Source of the DNA: Penaeus vannamei
Taxonomy: Eukaryota > Arthropoda > Malacostraca > Decapoda > Penaeidae
Assembly (NCBI RefSeq): GCF_042767895.1
Contig: NC_091565.1
Span: 4,823,891-4,861,390 of the forward strand
DNA: 37,500 bases
Direction of reading: 5' to 3'
The notes below the pieces were generated by a model. That model saw only the letters and a program-made list of their open reading frames with translations. It ran no database searches and was not told where the DNA came from. This document shows, one piece after another, positions 13,401 to 25,143 of this stretch (position 1 is the stretch's first letter; each line of letters opens with the position of its first letter). Both the position numbers and the translations under genes were made by a program.

Positions 13401-16400
13401 CCATCCCAGGCCCATCTTCAACTCCACAATCTCCCATCGCTGAACTACCAACGACACGACCACCTGAACCTCCAATGCCTCTGCCTCCAGCAATTCCAAC
13501 ACCTCCACCCAATCCAGTAGGCTGTGAAAGCACAGATGACTGTCCATATGACAACAGCTGCATCAACCGTCTTTGTCTGGATGTATGTCATCCTGGTCTG
13601 TGTGGTGACAGTGCTGATTGCCAGACCATTGGCCATAGACCTCTCTGTGTGTGCCCTCCTGGCACTACAGGCAACCCTACAGAGAGCTGCAAGGCAGTTG
13701 CTACTGACAGACCGACAACTTTCTCTCCTGTAACAGGCGCCCCAGGCATAACTCCAGATCATCAGATTGTACCAGGAATTGGACCATCAACGCCAACACC
13801 ACCACCTCTAGCTGAGACACCAACACCAAGACCTCCATTGCCAACAACTCCCAGACCTCCTCCACCTCCAGTTGTTCCACCTTTCGTAATTGCTTGTACA
13901 AACAATGATGATTGTACAACAGATAACTCATGCATCAATAATCTTTGCTATGATGTATGTAGTCTTGGAGTGTGTGGAGATGATGCAGACTGTAAGATTC
14001 ATAATCATCGCCCAGTTTGCAGTTGTCCTCCAGGAACCACAGGAGATCCTTCCTATGGATGTCAGGCAATGCTTACAGAAAGGCCATTGGTACCACCTTC
14101 ACCTATTCCAGAAATCAGTCCAACTCAGCCAGGTGATCCAATTAGACCCATAGCTGAACCAACAAGTCCTGGACTTCCTCCTGTGGCTGAACTTCCTACA
14201 CCAAGACCTACACTACCTCCAGTGACTCAGCCACCTCCACCACCCACACCTGGTCCCCTCCCTGTAGGATGTGAAACTTCTGATGAATGTCCATCTGATA
14301 ACTCCTGCGTAAACAGACTCTGTCTTGATGTTTGTTATCCAGGCCTTTGTGGAGAAAGTGCTGATTGCCAGACTCAAGGAAATCGTCCATTATGTAAATG
14401 TCCACCAGGAACAACTGGAAACCCAACCATCAAGTGTTCTGCAATGGCCTTTGATGAACCACCAAAACCATACCCACCAGAAGTAGGCAAAGAACCTGTA
14501 CAACCAGATTCTCCAATCAGTCCCATTGCAGGTCCTACAACCACAGGACTCCCACCTCTGGTAGCAGATTCACCTCGTCCCACACCCGAACCTCTACCAC
14601 CACGACCTCCACCACCACCAATTGTTCCAGCAATTCCCATTGCATGTGAAAATAATGATGACTGTGATGTTGGTGACTCTTGCATAAACATGCTTTGCTA
14701 TGATGTATGTAGCCTTAATTCCTGTGGAGAAGATGCAGATTGTACATCTATCAATCATCGGCCAGTTTGTTTATGCCCACCTGGTACAACAGGCAACCCC
14801 CAAATTGGATGTAAAGCAACCACAACAGAAAAAATAACAACACTTCCACCTGTAACAGATAAACCTCCAAGGCAGCCTGACATTACTATACATCCAGTAG
14901 CAGGTCCAACTTCCACACTGCCAGCTCCAGTGGCAGAAGAGCCAACAACTCGTATTCCAGAACCTACAACTACAGTGCTACCTCCTGTGCCAACTTTACC
15001 ACCAATACCTGTTGGTTGTGAAAGCAATGATCATTGCCCCTATAGCAATACTTGTGTAAACCGGTTTTGTCTTGACATATGTTATCCAGGACTGTGTGGA
15101 GAAAATGCAAACTGTCAGACTCAGAGTCACAGACCTCTTTGTACCTGTCCTCCAGGGACAACTGGCAACCCAACAGAACACTGCAGTGCCCTAGCAACAG
15201 AAATACCTGTTACAGTCTTGCCACTAGCAGAAACGACAAGACCACCACTTTCCCCGACTATCATTCCTGGAAAAGAGCCTCCTAGTACTATATTTCCTCC
15301 TCTGGTTGAGTTCTCAACAGTCCGACCAACTGAACCACCATTACCTCTACCGCTTCCTCCTGCCATTGTTCCACCAGTTGCTATAGCTTGCACAAATAAT
15401 GATGACTGCTCTACGGATAACTCTTGCATTAATCACTTTTGCTATGATGTATGTAGTCTTGGTGTATGTGGAGGGGATGCTGACTGTAAAATTCATAATC
15501 ACCGGCCCATCTGTAGCTGTCCTCCTGGGACTGAAGGAGATCCTACTCAAGGATGCCACGCAGTACTTACAGAAAGACCTCCAACATCTCCTTCTCCCAT
15601 ATCTGAAATACATTCATCACAACCTGGTGATCCAATAACACCTGTAACAGAGCCGACAAGCCCTGGACTGCCTCCTTTGGCTGAGCTTCCTACACCAAGA
15701 CCTAAACAACCACCTGTGACTCAGCCACCACCACCGCCCACACCTGGACCCTTACCAGTTGGCTGTGAGACTACAGACGAGTGTCCATATGATAATTCTT
15801 GTATAAACCGACTTTGCCTTGATGTTTGTTATCCTGGCTTTTGTGGACAAAACGCTGACTGTCAGACTCAAGGACATCGTCCCCTTTGTACTTGTCCACC
15901 AGGTACAACAGGGAACCCAACTATAAAGTGTACAGCTCTTGCTGTTGATTCTCCCCAAACTCCTGCTCCTCCGGTGGCTGGAGAGACGCCCCAGCAACCT
16001 GACTCTCCAATTACCCTCCTTACTGGAGACACGACTACTGGACTACCACCTCTGGTAGAAGAGCCTACAACTCCCTACCCAGACCCTCTCCCACCTCGAC
16101 CTCCCTTACCTCCTGTTATTCCTCCCATTTCTATTGCATGTGAAAATAATGATGACTGTGATTTTGATAACTCTTGCCTTAATCTACTTTGCTATGATGC
16201 ATGCAGTCTTGGGGTATGTGGTGATGATGCTGATTGCAGAACTGTTAATCACAGACCTGTATGTCTTTGTCCTCCTGGTACAACTGGAGACCCTCAAGTT
16301 AAATGCAAAGCTTTAGTGACTGAAAGTTCAACAACTGTTCCCCCTGTTGCGGAGGTGCCACCCCGTCCTGAAGAATCAATTCGTCCAATTTCAGATTCTA

Positions 16401-19400
16401 CTACACGACCCCCACCAATAGCTGAAACGCCTGAAACTAGACCACCACAACAGCCCATTACCCAACGTCCAACACCCATTCCTACTGCTCCGCCAATTAT
16501 AGTTGGGTGTGAAAGCAACGACCAGTGCAGCTTCGACAACACATGTGTAAATCGTCTCTGCCTGGATGTTTGCCATCCTGGGTTGTGTGGTGACAATGCC
16601 GACTGCCAAACTGTAGGACATCGCCCATCCTGTGTGTGTCCACCGGGAACAACAGGCAATCCCACAGTACACTGCAGTGCTATAGCAACACTGAAACCAG
16701 AAATTACCATTTCACCTATAACGGGAAAACCTGGAATGCCAGTAGATGATCCACTGATTCCAGAAGCTGGCACAACCACCACACCTCTCCCACCTTTAGC
16801 AGAGATGCCAACACCAAAGACTCCAGAGCCAGTAACTGAACGTCCAAAGCCACAGCCAATTGTTCCTCCAATAGCTATTGCTTGTACAAATAATGATGAT
16901 TGTACAACAGATAACTCATGCATTAACAATCTTTGCTATGATGTATGTAGTCTTGGAGTGTGTGGAGATGATGCAGACTGTAAGATTCATGATCACCGTC
17001 CAGTCTGTAGCTGTCCTCCAGGAACAACAGGAGACCCTACAACTGGCTGTCGTGCAGTGCTTACGGAAAGGCCATTGGTACCACCTTCTCCTATTCCAGA
17101 AATCAGTCCAACTCAGCCAGGTGATCCAATTAGACCCATAGCTGAACCAACAAGTCCTGGACTTCCTCCTGTGGCTGAACTTCCTACACCAAGACCTACA
17201 CTACCTCCAGTGACTCAGCCACCTCCACCACCCACACCTGGTCCCCTCCCTGTAGGATGTGAAACTTCTGATGAATGTCCATCTGATAACTCCTGCGTAA
17301 ACAGACTCTGTCTTGATGTTTGTTATCCAGGCCTTTGTGGAGAAAGTGCTGATTGCCAGACTCAAGGAAATCGTCCATTATGTAAATGTCCACCAGGAAC
17401 AACTGGAAACCCAACCATCAAGTGTTCTGCAATGGCCTTTGATGAACCACCAAAACCATACCCACCAGAAGTAGGCAAAGAACCTGTACAACCAGATTCT
17501 CCAATCAGTCCCATTGCAGGTCCTACAACCACAGGACTCCCACCTCTGGTAGCAGATTCACCTCGTCCCACACCCGAACCTCTACCACCACGACCTCCAC
17601 CACCACCAATTGTTCCAGCAATTCCCATTGCATGTGAAAATAATGATGACTGTGATGTGGACAACTCATGCTTAAACAAATTGTGTTATGAAGCATGTAC
17701 TTTAGGGATATGTGGAGAAGATGCTCATTGTAGAACTGTTGATCATCGACCTGTTTGTATATGTCCTCATGGAACCTCTGGTGATCCTCAAGTAGGATGT
17801 AAAGCAATTTCCACAGAGAGACCTACAACATTTATTCCAATAACAGAACTACCGGTTGTCAGTGATGTGCCCATTCATGCCATCCCAGGCCCATCTTCAA
17901 CTCCACAATCTCCCATCGCTGAACTACCAACGACACGACCACCTGAACCTCCAATGCCTCTGCCTCCAGCAATTCCAACACCTCCACCCAATCCAGTAGG
18001 CTGTGAAAGCACAGACGACTGTCCATATGACAACAGCTGCATCAACCGTCTTTGTCTGGATGTATGTCATCCTGGTCTGTGTGGTGACAGTGCTGATTGC
18101 CAGACCATTGGCCATAGACCTCTCTGTGTGTGCCCTCCTGGCACTACAGGCAACCCTACAGAGAGCTGCAAGGCAGTTGCTACTGACAGACCGACAACTT
18201 TCTCTCCTGTAACAGGCGCCCCAGGCATAACTCCAGATCATGAGATTGTACCAGGAATTGGACCATCAACGCCAACACCACCACCTCTAGCTGAGACACC
18301 AACACCAAGACCTCCATTGCCAACAACTCCCAGACCTCCTCCACCTCCAGTTGTTCCACCTTTCGTAATTGCTTGTACAAACAATGATGACTGTACAATG
18401 GATAACTCTTGCATCAACAACCTTTGCTATGATGTATGTAGTCTTGGAGTGTGTGGAGATGATGCAGACTGTAAGATTCATAATCATCGCCCAGTTTGCA
18501 GTTGTCCTCCAGGAACCACAGGAGATCCTTCCTATGGATGTCAGGCAATGCTTACAGAAAGGCCATTGGTACCACCTTCACCTATTCCAGAAATCAGTCC
18601 AACTCAGCCAGGTGATCCAATTAGACCCATAGCTGAACCAACAAGTCCTGGACTTCCTCCTGTGGCTGAACTTCCTACACCAAGACCAACATTGCCTCCA
18701 GTGACTCAGCCACCTCCACCACCCACACCTGGTCCCCTACCTGTAGGATGTGAAACTTCTGATGAATGTCCATCTGATAACTCCTGCGTAAACAGACTCT
18801 GTCTTGATGTTTGTTATCCAGGCCTTTGTGGAGAAAGTGCTGATTGCCAGACTCAAGGAAATCGTCCATTATGTAAATGTCCACCAGGAACAACTGGAAA
18901 CCCAACCATCAAGTGTTCTGCAATGGCCTTTGATGAACCACCAAAACCATACCCACCAGAAGTAGGCAAAGAACCTGTACAACCAGATTCTCCAATCAGT
19001 CCCATTGCAGGTCCTACAACCACAGGACTCCCACCTCTGGTAGCAGATTCACCTCGTCCCACACCCGAACCTCTACCACCACGACCTCCACCACCACCAA
19101 TTGTTCCAGCAATTCCCATTGCATGTGAAAATAATGATGACTGTGATGTGGACAACTCTTGCTTAAACAAATTGTGTTATGATGCTTGCAGCCTTGGAAT
19201 TTGTGGAGATGATGCTGAATGTACAACTGTCAATCACAGACCAGTCTGCCTTTGTCCTCATGGAACCTCTGGTGATCCTCAAGTAGGATGTAAAGCAATT
19301 TCCACAGAGAGACCTACAACATTTATTCCAATAACAGAACTACCGGTTGTCAGTGATGTGCCCATTCATGCCATCCCAGGCCCATCTTCAACTCCACAAT

Positions 19401-22400
19401 CTCCCATCGCTGAACTACCAACGGCACGACCACCTGAACCTCCAATGCCTCTGCCTCCAGCAATTCCAACACCTCCACCCAATCCAGTAGGCTGTGAAAG
19501 CACAGACGACTGTCCATATGACAACAGCTGCATCAACCGTCTTTGTCTGGATGTATGTCATCCTGGTCTGTGTGGTGACAGTGCTGATTGCCAGACCATT
19601 GGCCATAGACCTCTCTGTGTGTGCCCTCCTGGCACTACAGGCAACCCTACAGAGAGCTGCAAGGCAGTTGCTACTGACAGACCGACAACTTTCTCTCCTG
19701 TAACAGGCGCCCCAGGCATAACTCCAGATCATGAGATTGTACCAGGAATTGGACCATCAACGCCAACACCACCACCTCTAGCTGAGACACCAACACCAAG
19801 ACCTCCATTGCCAACAACTCCCAGACCTCCTCCACCTCCAGTTGTTCCACCTTTCGTAATTGCTTGTACAAACAATGATGACTGTACAATGGATAACTCT
19901 TGCATCAACAACCTTTGCTATGATGTATGTAGTCTTGGAGTGTGTGGAGATGATGCAGACTGTAAGATTCATAATCATCGCCCAGTTTGCAGTTGTCCTC
20001 CAGGAACCACAGGAGATCCTTCCTATGGATGTCAGGCAATGCTTACAGAAAGGCCATTGGTACCACCTTCACCTATTCCAGAAATCAGTCCAACTCAGCC
20101 AGGTGATCCAATTAGACCCATAGCTGAACCAACAAGTCCTGGACTTCCTCCTGTGGCTGAACTTCCTACACCAAGACCAACATTGCCTCCAGTGACTCAG
20201 CCACCTCCACCACCCACACCTGGTCCCCTACCTGTAGGATGTGAAACTTCTGATGAATGTCCATCTGATAACTCCTGCGTAAACAGACTCTGTCTTGATG
20301 TTTGTTATCCAGGCCTTTGTGGAGAAAGTGCTGATTGCCAGACTCAAGGAAATCGTCCATTATGTAAATGTCCACCAGGAACAACTGGAAACCCAACCAT
20401 CAAGTGTTCTGCAATGGCCTTTGATGAACCACCAAAACCATACCCACCAGAAGTAGGCAAAGAACCTGTACAACCAGATTCTCCAATCAGTCCCATTGCA
20501 GGTCCTACAACCACAGGACTCCCACCTCTGGTAGCAGATTCACCTCGTCCCACACCCGAACCTCTACCACCACGACCTCCACCACCACCAATTGTTCCAG
20601 CAATTCCCATTGCATGTGAAAATAATGATGACTGTGATGTGGACAACTCTTGCTTAAACAAATTGTGTTATGATGCTTGCAGCCTTGGAATTTGTGGAGA
20701 TGATGCTGAATGTACAACTGTCAATCACAGACCAGTCTGCCTTTGTCCTCATGGAACCTCTGGTGATCCTCAAGTAGGATGTAAAGCAATTTCCACAGAG
20801 AGACCTACAACATTTATTCCAATAACAGAACTACCGGTTGTCAGTGATGTGCCCATTCATGCCATCCCAGGCCCATCTTCAACTCCACAATCTCCCATCG
20901 CTGAACTACCAACGACACGACCACCTGAACCTCCAATGCCTCTGCCTCCAGCAATTCCAACACCTCCACCCAATCCAGTAGGCTGTGAAAGCACAGATGA
21001 CTGTCCATATGACAACAGCTGCATCAACCGTCTTTGTCTGGATGTATGTCATCCTGGTCTGTGTGGTGACAGTGCTGATTGCCAGACCATTGGCCATAGA
21101 CCTCTCTGTGTGTGCCCTCCTGGCACTACAGGCAACCCTACAGAGAGCTGCAAGGCAGTTGCTACTGACAGACCGACAACTTTCTCTCCTGTAACAGGCG
21201 CCCCAGGCATAACTCCAGATCATCAGATTGTACCAGGAATTGGACCATCAACGCCAACACCACCACCTCTAGCTGAGACACCAACACCAAGACCTCCATT
21301 GCCAACAACTCCCAGACCTCCTCCACCTCCAGTTGTTCCACCTTTCGTAATTGCTTGTACAAACAATGATGACTGTACAATGGATAACTCTTGCATCAAC
21401 AACCTTTGCTATGATGTATGTAGTCTTGGAGTGTGTGGAGATGATGCAGACTGTAAGATTCATAATCATCGCCCAGTTTGCAGTTGTCCTCCAGGAACCA
21501 CAGGAGATCCTTCCTATGGATGTCAGGCAATGCTTACAGAAAGGCCATTGGTACCACCTTCACCTATTCCAGAAATCAGTCCAACTCAGCCAGGTGATCC
21601 AATTAGACCCATAGCTGAACCAACAAGTCCTGGACTTCCTCCTGTGGCTGAACTTCCTACACCAAGACCAACATTGCCTCCAGTGACTCAGCCACCTCCA
21701 CCACCCACACCTGGTCCCCTACCTGTAGGATGTGAAACTTCTGATGAATGTCCATCTGATAACTCCTGCGTAAACAGACTCTGTCTTGATGTTTGTTATC
21801 CAGGCCTTTGTGGAGAAAGTGCTGATTGCCAGACTCAAGGAAATCGTCCATTATGTAAATGTCCACCAGGAACAACTGGAAACCCAACCATCAAGTGTTC
21901 TGCAATGGCCTTTGATGAACCACCAAAACCATACCCACCAGAAGTAGGCAAAGAACCTGTACAACCAGATTCTCCAATCAGTCCTATTGCAGGTCCTACA
22001 ACCACAGGACTCCCACCTCTGGTAGCAGATTCACCTCGTCCCACACCCGAACCTCTACCACCACGACCTCCACCACCACCAATTGTTCCAGCAATTCCCA
22101 TTGCATGTGAAAATAATGATGACTGTGATGTGGACAACTCTTGCTTAAACAAATTGTGTTATGATGCTTGCAGTCTAGGAATATGTGGCCAAGATGCAGA
22201 TTGTAAGACAAGCAATCACCGACCTGTTTGTATATGTCCTCCTGGAACAACTGGTGATCCACAGATCCAATGTCAGGCTCTTACCATTCACAGCCCTACA
22301 CCTCCTGTGCCAGTAGCAGAAAGTGTTCCACCTCCTGTGGACCAACCAATCAGACCTGTAGCAGGTCCATCTTCTGTTGCTCCTCCTCCTCTTACATCTG

Positions 22401-24758
22401 AACGGCCACCAAGACCTTCTGACCCTCCAATAATTCAGCCTCCACCAGTTCCTACTCCTCCACCAATTCCAGTTGGCTGTCAGAGTAATGATGAATGTCC
22501 ATATGACAATACTTGTGTAAACAGGTTATGCTTGAATGTATGTTTCCCTGGACTCTGTGGTGATAATGCTGACTGTCAAACACATGGACATAGGCCAGCA
22601 TGTATATGTCCTCCCGGCACAACTGGTAATCCAACTATCCGCTGCACTGCAATTGTAGCTGAGAGTCCAGACACTCTTCCACCTCCTATAGCAGCAAGCA
22701 CATCCCCGAGACCTGATGAGCCAATTGTACCTGGAGGAGGACAGTCATCTCCAATGCCTCCTCCTCTTGTAGAGGAACCAACAACACGACCTCCAGAACC
22801 TACAACACCTCGTCCTCCAGCAACACCCATACTTCCTCCAGTTGTTATAGCTTGTACCAACAATGATGACTGTCCAATGGATAACTCGTGTCTGAATCAT
22901 ATCTGCTACGATGCTTGTGCCATTGGTATCTGTGGGGAAGATGCCGACTGCAAGATCCATAAGCATCGACCTGTCTGCAATTGTCCCCCAGGCACAACAG
23001 GAAATCCTACTATTGGCTGTCATGCACTTTTGTCAGAACAGACAACAATACAGACACCTATAAAGGAAACTGTTTCTCCACCACCTGACAGCCCAATCCT
23101 TCCAGTATCTCCTCCACCATCTACACCTCAAACACCTATAGGAGAGGAACCCCCAAGAAGACCAACAGAACCTACAACTAGCCATCCTCCACCTCCACCT
23201 CTACCTCCACCAGTACCAGTAGGATGTGAAAGTATTGATGAGTGTCCATATGATAATTCTTGTGTCAACAAGCTTTGTTTGGATATATGCCACCCTGGCT
23301 TGTGTGGTGAAAATGCAGACTGCCAAACAAAGGGTCACCGACCAGTTTGTGCATGTCCACCAGGAACAACAGGAAATCCTACACTTAAGTGTTCTGCAAT
23401 AGCAGTATTAGATCCTACAGAACCGCCATCACCTGTTGGTGAAGTACAGACACCACCTCCAGATTCACCCATTATACCAGTTTCTCCTCCTCCTTCCACA
23501 ACTCTACCACCAGAGACTGAAGTAACACCTAGTCAGCCAGTGGAACCATTACCGACTCCTCCTCCTACACCAATAGTGGCCCCTATACAGATTGCCTGTG
23601 AGAATAATGATGATTGTGATATGGATAACTCCTGTATCAATCTGCTGTGTTATGATGTCTGCAGCCTTGGCATATGTGGAGACAGTGCAGACTGCAAGAC
23701 TTTGAATCATAGGCCTGTGTGTGTGTGTCCGCCTGGAACTACAGGAAATCCACAGACTCGTTGCACTGCCATACTCACAGAGATACCATCTACACCAGCA
23801 CCTCCTATTGTCGAAACGATTGAACCACCTCAGCAACCTGTGATGCCTGTTGCAAGTACATCAACGTCACCTCCACCTCTGTCAGAAACACAGCCACCCA
23901 AAGTAAAGGAACCAGCACCACCTCCCCCTGTACTACCATCAACTGAAGGTCCCTTACCTGCTGGATGTGCTACAAGCGGTGAATGTGACTTTGATGAGAA
24001 ATGTGTAAACCGTCTCTGTGTCAAAGTATGCAGCCTTATGCCATGTGATACAACTTCAGATTGTTTTGCACAGCTGCACGAGGCTGTCTGTACACCTATT
24101 GCCCCTATCACTGCACGGCCACAGTGTGTCATTGATCCTGACTGCTTCACAACACAGGTCTGTATTAGTAATGTGTGTCGTGATGTTTGTCTTACAAGTA
24201 ATCCCTGCGCCCCAATGGCAGTGTGCACTGCAGAGAACCATCGTCCCCGCTGCAACTGCCCACCAGGATATATTGGCAACCCCTTCATTTCTTGTCGAAG
24301 GCCTGAACAACCCACACCACCACCAGTGATACCACTCACAACTTCAAAGCCAGATTGCATTGTCGACGGAGACTGTGCCTATCATCTAGCATGTCTTAAT
24401 CAAGAATGTAAAAATCCATGCTTGTATCGAGATGTCTGTGGCTTTAATGCAGAGTGTCTTGTCACAGTGCACACACCAATGTGTATCTGCAGCCCTGGAT
24501 ACACTGGCAACCCTTATGTCCAGTGTTCACCCCCAACCACCCCTGCCCCAACCCCTGCTCCACCTGTTATCCAGCCTCAGTGTACTGTGAATGAAGATTG
24601 CCTAGATCACCAAGCATGCTTCAGCGGGAACTGCCAGAACCCTTGTCTGGTAGCTAACCCGTGTGCCCCTACGGCTCTCTGTGATGTCACAAGGCACCGC
24701 CCAGTGTGTTCTTGTCCTTCGGGATTAACGGGAGACCCCTACCTCCAGTGCACCATGA
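1437..24758 (+). CDS. dpy: dumpy giant exon: EGFs, 58-module DPY-EGF/linker array, EGFs
   Basis: One internal exon of 23,322 nt (7,774 codons), with acceptor TTTTTTTCAG ending at 1436 and donor GTAAGA at 24759, both phase 1; reading past the donor hits a stop within a few codons. The layout is: a lone EGF (about 1454-1560); a Pro/Ser/Thr linker; two DPY-EGF units (1673-2040); a linker; two DPY-EGF units (2154-2530); a linker; then from the first Cys at 2714 to about 24100, 58 DPY-EGF modules, each followed by a Pro/Thr-rich linker of roughly 65 residues; finally three conventional DPY-EGF units (24124-24751). Each regular module has ten cysteines. The Pro/Thr/Ser linkers look extended, elastic and probably O-glycosylated. 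This region is the likely counterpart of the PIGSFEAST repeat region of insect dumpy, but here cysteine-rich modules are interleaved. No signal peptide or membrane segment is present. The open frame starts at the acceptor, well before the first possible internal start. Confidence 0.93.
4424..12486 (+). repeat. near-identical 1,491-bp higher-order repeat array 1 (about 5.4 copies)
   Basis: The anchor ccccattggt recurs at 4570, 6061, 7552, 9043, 10534 and 12025, exactly 1,491 bp apart each time. One unit is four modules (A B A' B', 497 codons). Copies differ by a few scattered substitutions and no length changes. Similarity falls off upstream of about 4424 and downstream of about 12486, where module sequences become clearly divergent although spacing persists. 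Confidence 0.93.
13381..14660 (+). repeat. displaced copy of array-2 repeat unit
   Basis: This 1.3-kb stretch is almost identical to the units of the second array: aatccagtag at 13511 matches 17990, 19481 and 20972, and aggccattgg at 14081 matches 17069, 18560, 20051 and 21542. It is separated from that array by about 2.4 kb of divergent modules. Similarity stops near 14660, inside the start of the next B module, where the DVDNSC of array 2 is replaced by DVGDSC. Confidence 0.88.
17069..22172 (+). repeat. near-identical 1,491-bp higher-order repeat array 2 (about 3.4 copies)
   Basis: The anchor aggccattgg recurs at 17069, 18560, 20051 and 21542, each 1,491 bp apart. The same period as array 1 is used but the module sequences differ, so this is an independent amplification of a different four-module block. 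Divergence resumes near 22173, within a B module that reads GQDADC instead of GDDAEC. Confidence 0.93.
23960..24120 (+). other. terminal degenerate DPY-EGF module (EGF lacks last two Cys)
   Basis: The 58th module starts AGCATSGEC and keeps the DPY-like CVNRLCVKVC, but its EGF reads PCDTTSDC then EAVCTPIAP and passes straight into a Pro/Thr segment before the next DPY module (RPQCVIDPDC). The CxC pair and the GTTGNP loop are missing, so Cys5 and Cys6 of the EGF are absent. The frame is intact, so this is a degenerate domain and not a sequencing frameshift. It marks the border between the repeat array and conventional EGFs. Confidence 0.8.
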
Positions 24759-25143
24759 GTAAGAATGTCTAGTGGCTTCTTATCTTGTATATTTCTCTAT
24801 ATTTCTGGTTCACGCATGTCAGAGCACGATGCATGTTTCTCTTGTGCCTGTCAATGTTTCATTTAGAATGAGCTTATGCATTTTAAGTTTGCATCGTTCA
24901 GTCCTGCATCATGAATGAAAATGCATCGTACATACTGCAAAGTCAAGCACGTATAAACTGCATCTAAACTGTTATGCATCATAAACTATTTTTATGCTTA
25001 TTTCCAATATGTGTAAATTTGTGTATATAGATAGACTTCCCGGTTAAAGAAATGAAGAATCCCTGCTTTCTGTTCATATTCAAATCCCTCATAAAAGCAA
25101 ATATCTATGTGTGCAAATTCTAATGCCTTTGCCCTCATCACAG
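24759..25143 (+). other. intron downstream of the giant exon
   Basis: This 385-nt AT-rich phase-1 intron shows no exon-like cysteine pattern. It carries several TGCAT-containing words between 24830 and 24980, including two GCATG motifs close to the donor (separate entry). The acceptor CTCATCACAG ends at 25143. Confidence 0.85.
24814..24835 (+). promoter_or_regulatory. GCATG and TGCATG close downstream of the giant-exon donor
   Basis: GCATG at 24814-24818 and TGCATG at 24830-24835 lie about 55-75 nt after the donor at 24759, the position from which Rbfox proteins commonly promote exon inclusion. Together with the upstream cluster they bracket the giant exon. Function is inferred. Confidence 0.35.

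Larger units (their letters stand above)
2714..23965 (+). repeat. 57 regular DPY-EGF-linker modules, about 373 bp each
   Basis: Measured from first Cys to first Cys, the region 2714-23966 divides into 57 intervals averaging 372.8 bp (124.3 residues). Two module types alternate. Type A begins VGCES or IGCES and reads CxNRLCLDVCxPGxCG. Type B begins IACENNDDC or IACTNNDDC and reads LCYDxCSLGxCG. The first two modules are A-A; from the second onward the order is strictly A, B, A, B. Linkers repeat short motifs such as PIAE, PLAE, PIAG and PxTPxP. Spacing stays near 373 bp even between strongly diverged modules, so length is better conserved than linker sequence. Confidence 0.92.

Noticed and set aside
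4678..22863. Many minus-strand open frames of 60-211 codons across the giant exon
   Set aside because: They recur at the 1,491-bp period as shadows of the repeated plus-strand coding sequence, lack recognisable domains and sit antisense to a clear cysteine-patterned frame.
2714..23965. Interpretation of the regular repeats as a satellite or CRISPR-like array
   Set aside because: The repeats preserve reading frame and ten cysteines per module, so they are coding protein domains; there are no short palindromic repeats with unique spacers.
1760..24772. Treating the giant open frame as a gene starting at 1760 and ending at 24772
   Set aside because: The frame is open back to the acceptor at 1437 and encodes a DPY-EGF across 1760. 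At its 3' end a GTAAGA donor at 24759 precedes the stop and the next exon continues in phase.
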